DNA of 64,000 nucleotides, from positions 5,518,001-5,582,000 of the forward strand of contig OZ245814.1 of the NCBI GenBank assembly GCA_965228415.1, given 5' to 3'. The DNA is from Agaribacillus sp965228415 (lineage in GTDB: Bacteria > Bacteroidota > Bacteroidia > Cytophagales > Cyclobacteriaceae). The notes beneath the pieces are model-generated. The model searched no databases. It had not been told where the DNA came from and saw only the letters and a list, made by a program, of their open reading frames with translations. Made by a program: the position numbers and the translations under genes. Of the stretch, positions 62,122-64,000 are shown piece by piece (position 1 is the stretch's first letter; every line of letters starts with the position of its first letter).

Positions 62122-63282
62122 TTAATTACTTTCTACTACATTGATTTCCTTTTTGGTTACGATGTAATTGTTGAAATATATCAGGGAAAAAGGTATGAGA
62201 AAAAACAAGATAATGACATAGGCAAAGCCAATGTATCTGTACCGTTGTACTCTTCTGCTAAAATACCTGGAAAGTGTTATGGGGATATCCTTGATTACCG
62301 GTAATATTAAAAATAGTAAAATACCGGCAAAATTAAATGCGAAATGTATTACCGCGATACTTATGGCGGCTTCATTTTTAAATAATGCTGCCAGCAATGC
62401 GGTTACGGTAGTTCCCAGGTTGGCCCCTACAATATAAGGAAAGCAATTCCTTAAGGAGATTTTTCTATTGGCAACCAGAGGAACAATAAGTGAGGTTGTG
62501 ATGGAACTCGATTGTACTGCGGATGTCAATAACAACCCGAAAGAAAAAGATTTGAATCTATTTTTAAAGAAATAATTTTTAAAATTCTCTTTGGATTTTC
62601 CAATCAGCTGTCTGTAAATTATCCACGACAGAAATTTGATGGAAGCAAAAAGTAGTACGCAGGAAACAATTACTGCAAGGATTTTATAATGAAACAGTGA
62701 GATAAACCATTCACTTAAAACCGTCAAATCCCCTGTGAACCACAAGTAACCCTCATCCAGGAACCCACTCTCGAATGAAGATATCTGATGCCCGACCTTG
62801 GTAGCAAAAAATGACAAAATACCATATGCCAATTCCAACGGCAGTAAAATGATTGTCAGTAAAATATTAAAAAAATCATGAATGACACCGGCGGCAACAG
62901 CCCGGCGGAACGCCCTTTTGTTGGTGACAAAACTTAAAGCGACAAGGCTCGAAGTTAAGGTTGTGCCAATATTGGCTCCCATAATCATGGGAACTGCATT
63001 TTCTATCGCTAATGAACCTGTGGCTACTACAGCCACGATCATGGAAGTACTGGTAGAACTGCTTTGAATAATGGCCGTAATGAGCAAGCCTATAAACAGA
63101 CCAATAAATGGATTGGAGGTTGTATAAAGGATTGACTCTATCGTGTCTTTACCCAAATGTTTAAATGCGGTACTGATTAAATTGATAGCAAAAAAAAAGA
63201 ATATAATGGAAACAACAACCAGCAATATCTGCCAGCAGTAGGTGAGCAATTTCCTCCTCTTTCTATTTTCTATTATCTGCAT
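62122..63282 (-). CDS. Na/Pi-cotransporter family protein
   Basis: A 386-aa inner-membrane symporter with two inverted repeats carrying the family QSSS motif: IIQSSSTSTSMIVAVVATG near residue 67 and VQSSSITTSLIVPLVANR near 255, plus GANIGTTLTSSLVALSF and GANLGTTVTALLAALF. It couples phosphate uptake to sodium. It lacks the C-terminal PhoU-like domain of some homologues. The porin gene follows 34 bases later. No -7 box at the expected distance. Confidence 0.88.
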   Translation of the reverse strand: MQIIENRKRRKLLTYCWQILLVVVSIIFFFFAINLISTAFKHLGKDTIESILYTTSNPFIGLFIGLLITAIIQSSSTSTSMIVAVVATGSLAIENAVPMIMGANIGTTLTSSLVALSFVTNKRAFRRAVAAGVIHDFFNILLTIILLPLELAYGILSFFATKVGHQISSFESGFLDEGYLWFTGDLTVLSEWFISLFHYKILAVIVSCVLLFASIKFLSWIIYRQLIGKSKENFKNYFFKNRFKSFSFGLLLTSAVQSSSITTSLIVPLVANRKISLRNCFPYIVGANLGTTVTALLAALFKNEAAISIAVIHFAFNFAGILLFLILPVIKDIPITLSRYFSRRVQRYRYIGFAYVIILFFLIPFSLIYFNNYIVTKKEINVVESN

Positions 63283-64000
63283 AAAATAACGGGCACACTT
63301 ATAAAAGCTGCTAAAATCAAAGGAGCAAGGCTAAAAAAACAATAATTCGTGTTCTTTCGAAACAGGTGAAGCAATAGTTAATCGGTTAATTTTCGATCTT
63401 GAATTTTTTTAACAATAGCCGAAGGTAAAAAAAAATGACGAATCTCAGAAATTCATTTATTCAAGATCTTATTATCTAATCTTTGCTTTCCTGTTGTTTC
63501 TTTAATTTTTTTACTCATTGCGGTGTTTCATGACTTTGGCCTCGATATAGTAGAATATGATCTCTTTGCCTGGGTACTTTGCCAGATCCACATCCCTTTA
63601 GTAGTTGCCTTTTTACATTTAATCAATTGATTGCCAACCAAAGCCATCATATCCAAAGTTCACCAATATGGAAGGAAGTGGTTTGTCACAGGTTTGTACA
63701 GGCTGTGGCATGTTATAATTAATGATAATATGGTATAATGTTTTCGAAGTTCTGTTATTAACTTTTTAGTGTTTTAGGTTGAAATTTGATCCAGTGAAGC
63801 GGTTGAATTAGACATTAAAATAATTTTTGGCGCTACTAATGCTAAGAAGGCTTAAAATACAACGAAAACATTAAAGTGAATTCTTCATTACATTCCAAGG
63901 TTAAATAATTGTTAAATTTAGAATTTTGAATACTAAGAACTAAGCATTAATATTAAGTTTGTTTTTCTATTTTAGGGGATTATTTTAGCGGCTCGAGCAC
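63283..64000. other. Right-end region, no supported gene
   Basis: About 718 bases with no ATG-led frame of note. A plus-strand frame of roughly 60 codons ending at about 63630 (LCFPVVSLIFLLIAVF then FAWVLCQIHIPLVVAFLHLIN) reads as membrane protein, but it has no start codon and an in-frame TGA just upstream; it may be decayed. No promoter or terminator is clear. Confidence 0.4.

Noticed and set aside
63440..63630. Hydrophobic plus-strand frame at the right end
   Set aside because: No start codon and an in-frame stop just upstream; could be a relic but cannot be supported.
1..64000. rRNA, tRNA and intact insertion sequences
   Set aside because: No cloverleaf, rRNA or transposase coding was recognisable anywhere in the window by reading.

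Overview
The window looks like chromosomal DNA from a free-living Bacteroidota bacterium, probably of the order Cytophagales. Supporting this are a GldJ-type gliding lipoprotein, a PKD-repeat protein with a type IX secretion C-terminal domain, many genes without a strong Shine-Dalgarno sequence, and several near-perfect Bacteroidota promoters (TAnnTTTG -7 box, sometimes with a TTTG -33 box). The assignment is inferred from gene content. I see no rRNA, tRNA, CRISPR array or intact insertion sequence.

1-10.4 kb holds mixed housekeeping genes: a partial FkbM methyltransferase, an AhpD-like protein, ComF, GldJ, a PLP decarboxylase paired with a methyltransferase, a patatin lipase overlapping a methyltransferase, a VOC-fold protein and an unknown exported protein. 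10.4-20.2 kb is an accessory region. It has two paralogous XRE-type regulators, then a tandem array of four exported TPR proteins with one membrane anchor and a short cytoplasmic tail. One array member is frameshifted in an A8 tract, and a decayed 3' end of a further copy lies inside the array. A 57-aa acidic lipoprotein missed by simple ORF calling and an Lrp/AsnC regulator follow.

20.4-43.5 kb is a surface-glycan locus, visibly more AT-rich than its flanks. A tightly overlapping plus-strand operon encodes a legionaminic-acid-type nonulosonate pathway (LegB, LegC, LegI, LegG, a NeuD/PglD-like acetyltransferase, a PtmE-like nucleotidyltransferase and a CMP-sugar synthetase). Inserted in it are a sugar formyltransferase-like enzyme and a PIG-L deacetylase, which suggests an N-acyl-edited sugar. 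Downstream are a candidate nonulosonate transferase, a Wzx flippase, two hexapeptide acetyltransferases, two GT4 glycosyltransferases, a 2-oxoglutarate oxygenase and an asparagine-synthetase-like amidotransferase. A convergent minus-strand operon (GT2, methyltransferase, two GT-C-like membrane proteins) closes the locus.

43.5-64 kb contains a 1190-residue PKD/T9SS surface protein, a DUF285 protein fused to a diheme cytochrome c module, a three-domain protein (alpha/beta hydrolase, degenerate class III cyclase domain, AraC DNA-binding domain), a GT-C-like membrane protein, an ABC exporter, small-molecule enzymes, an LD-carboxypeptidase, a chromate transporter, an isopenicillin-N-synthase-like oxygenase, a DUF4399 lipoprotein, and a phosphate pair (OprO/P-type porin plus Na/Pi symporter).

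The strongest candidates for undescribed biology are the XRE/TPR-anchor array, the formyl/deacetyl-edited nonulosonate pathway and the hydrolase-cyclase-AraC regulator.
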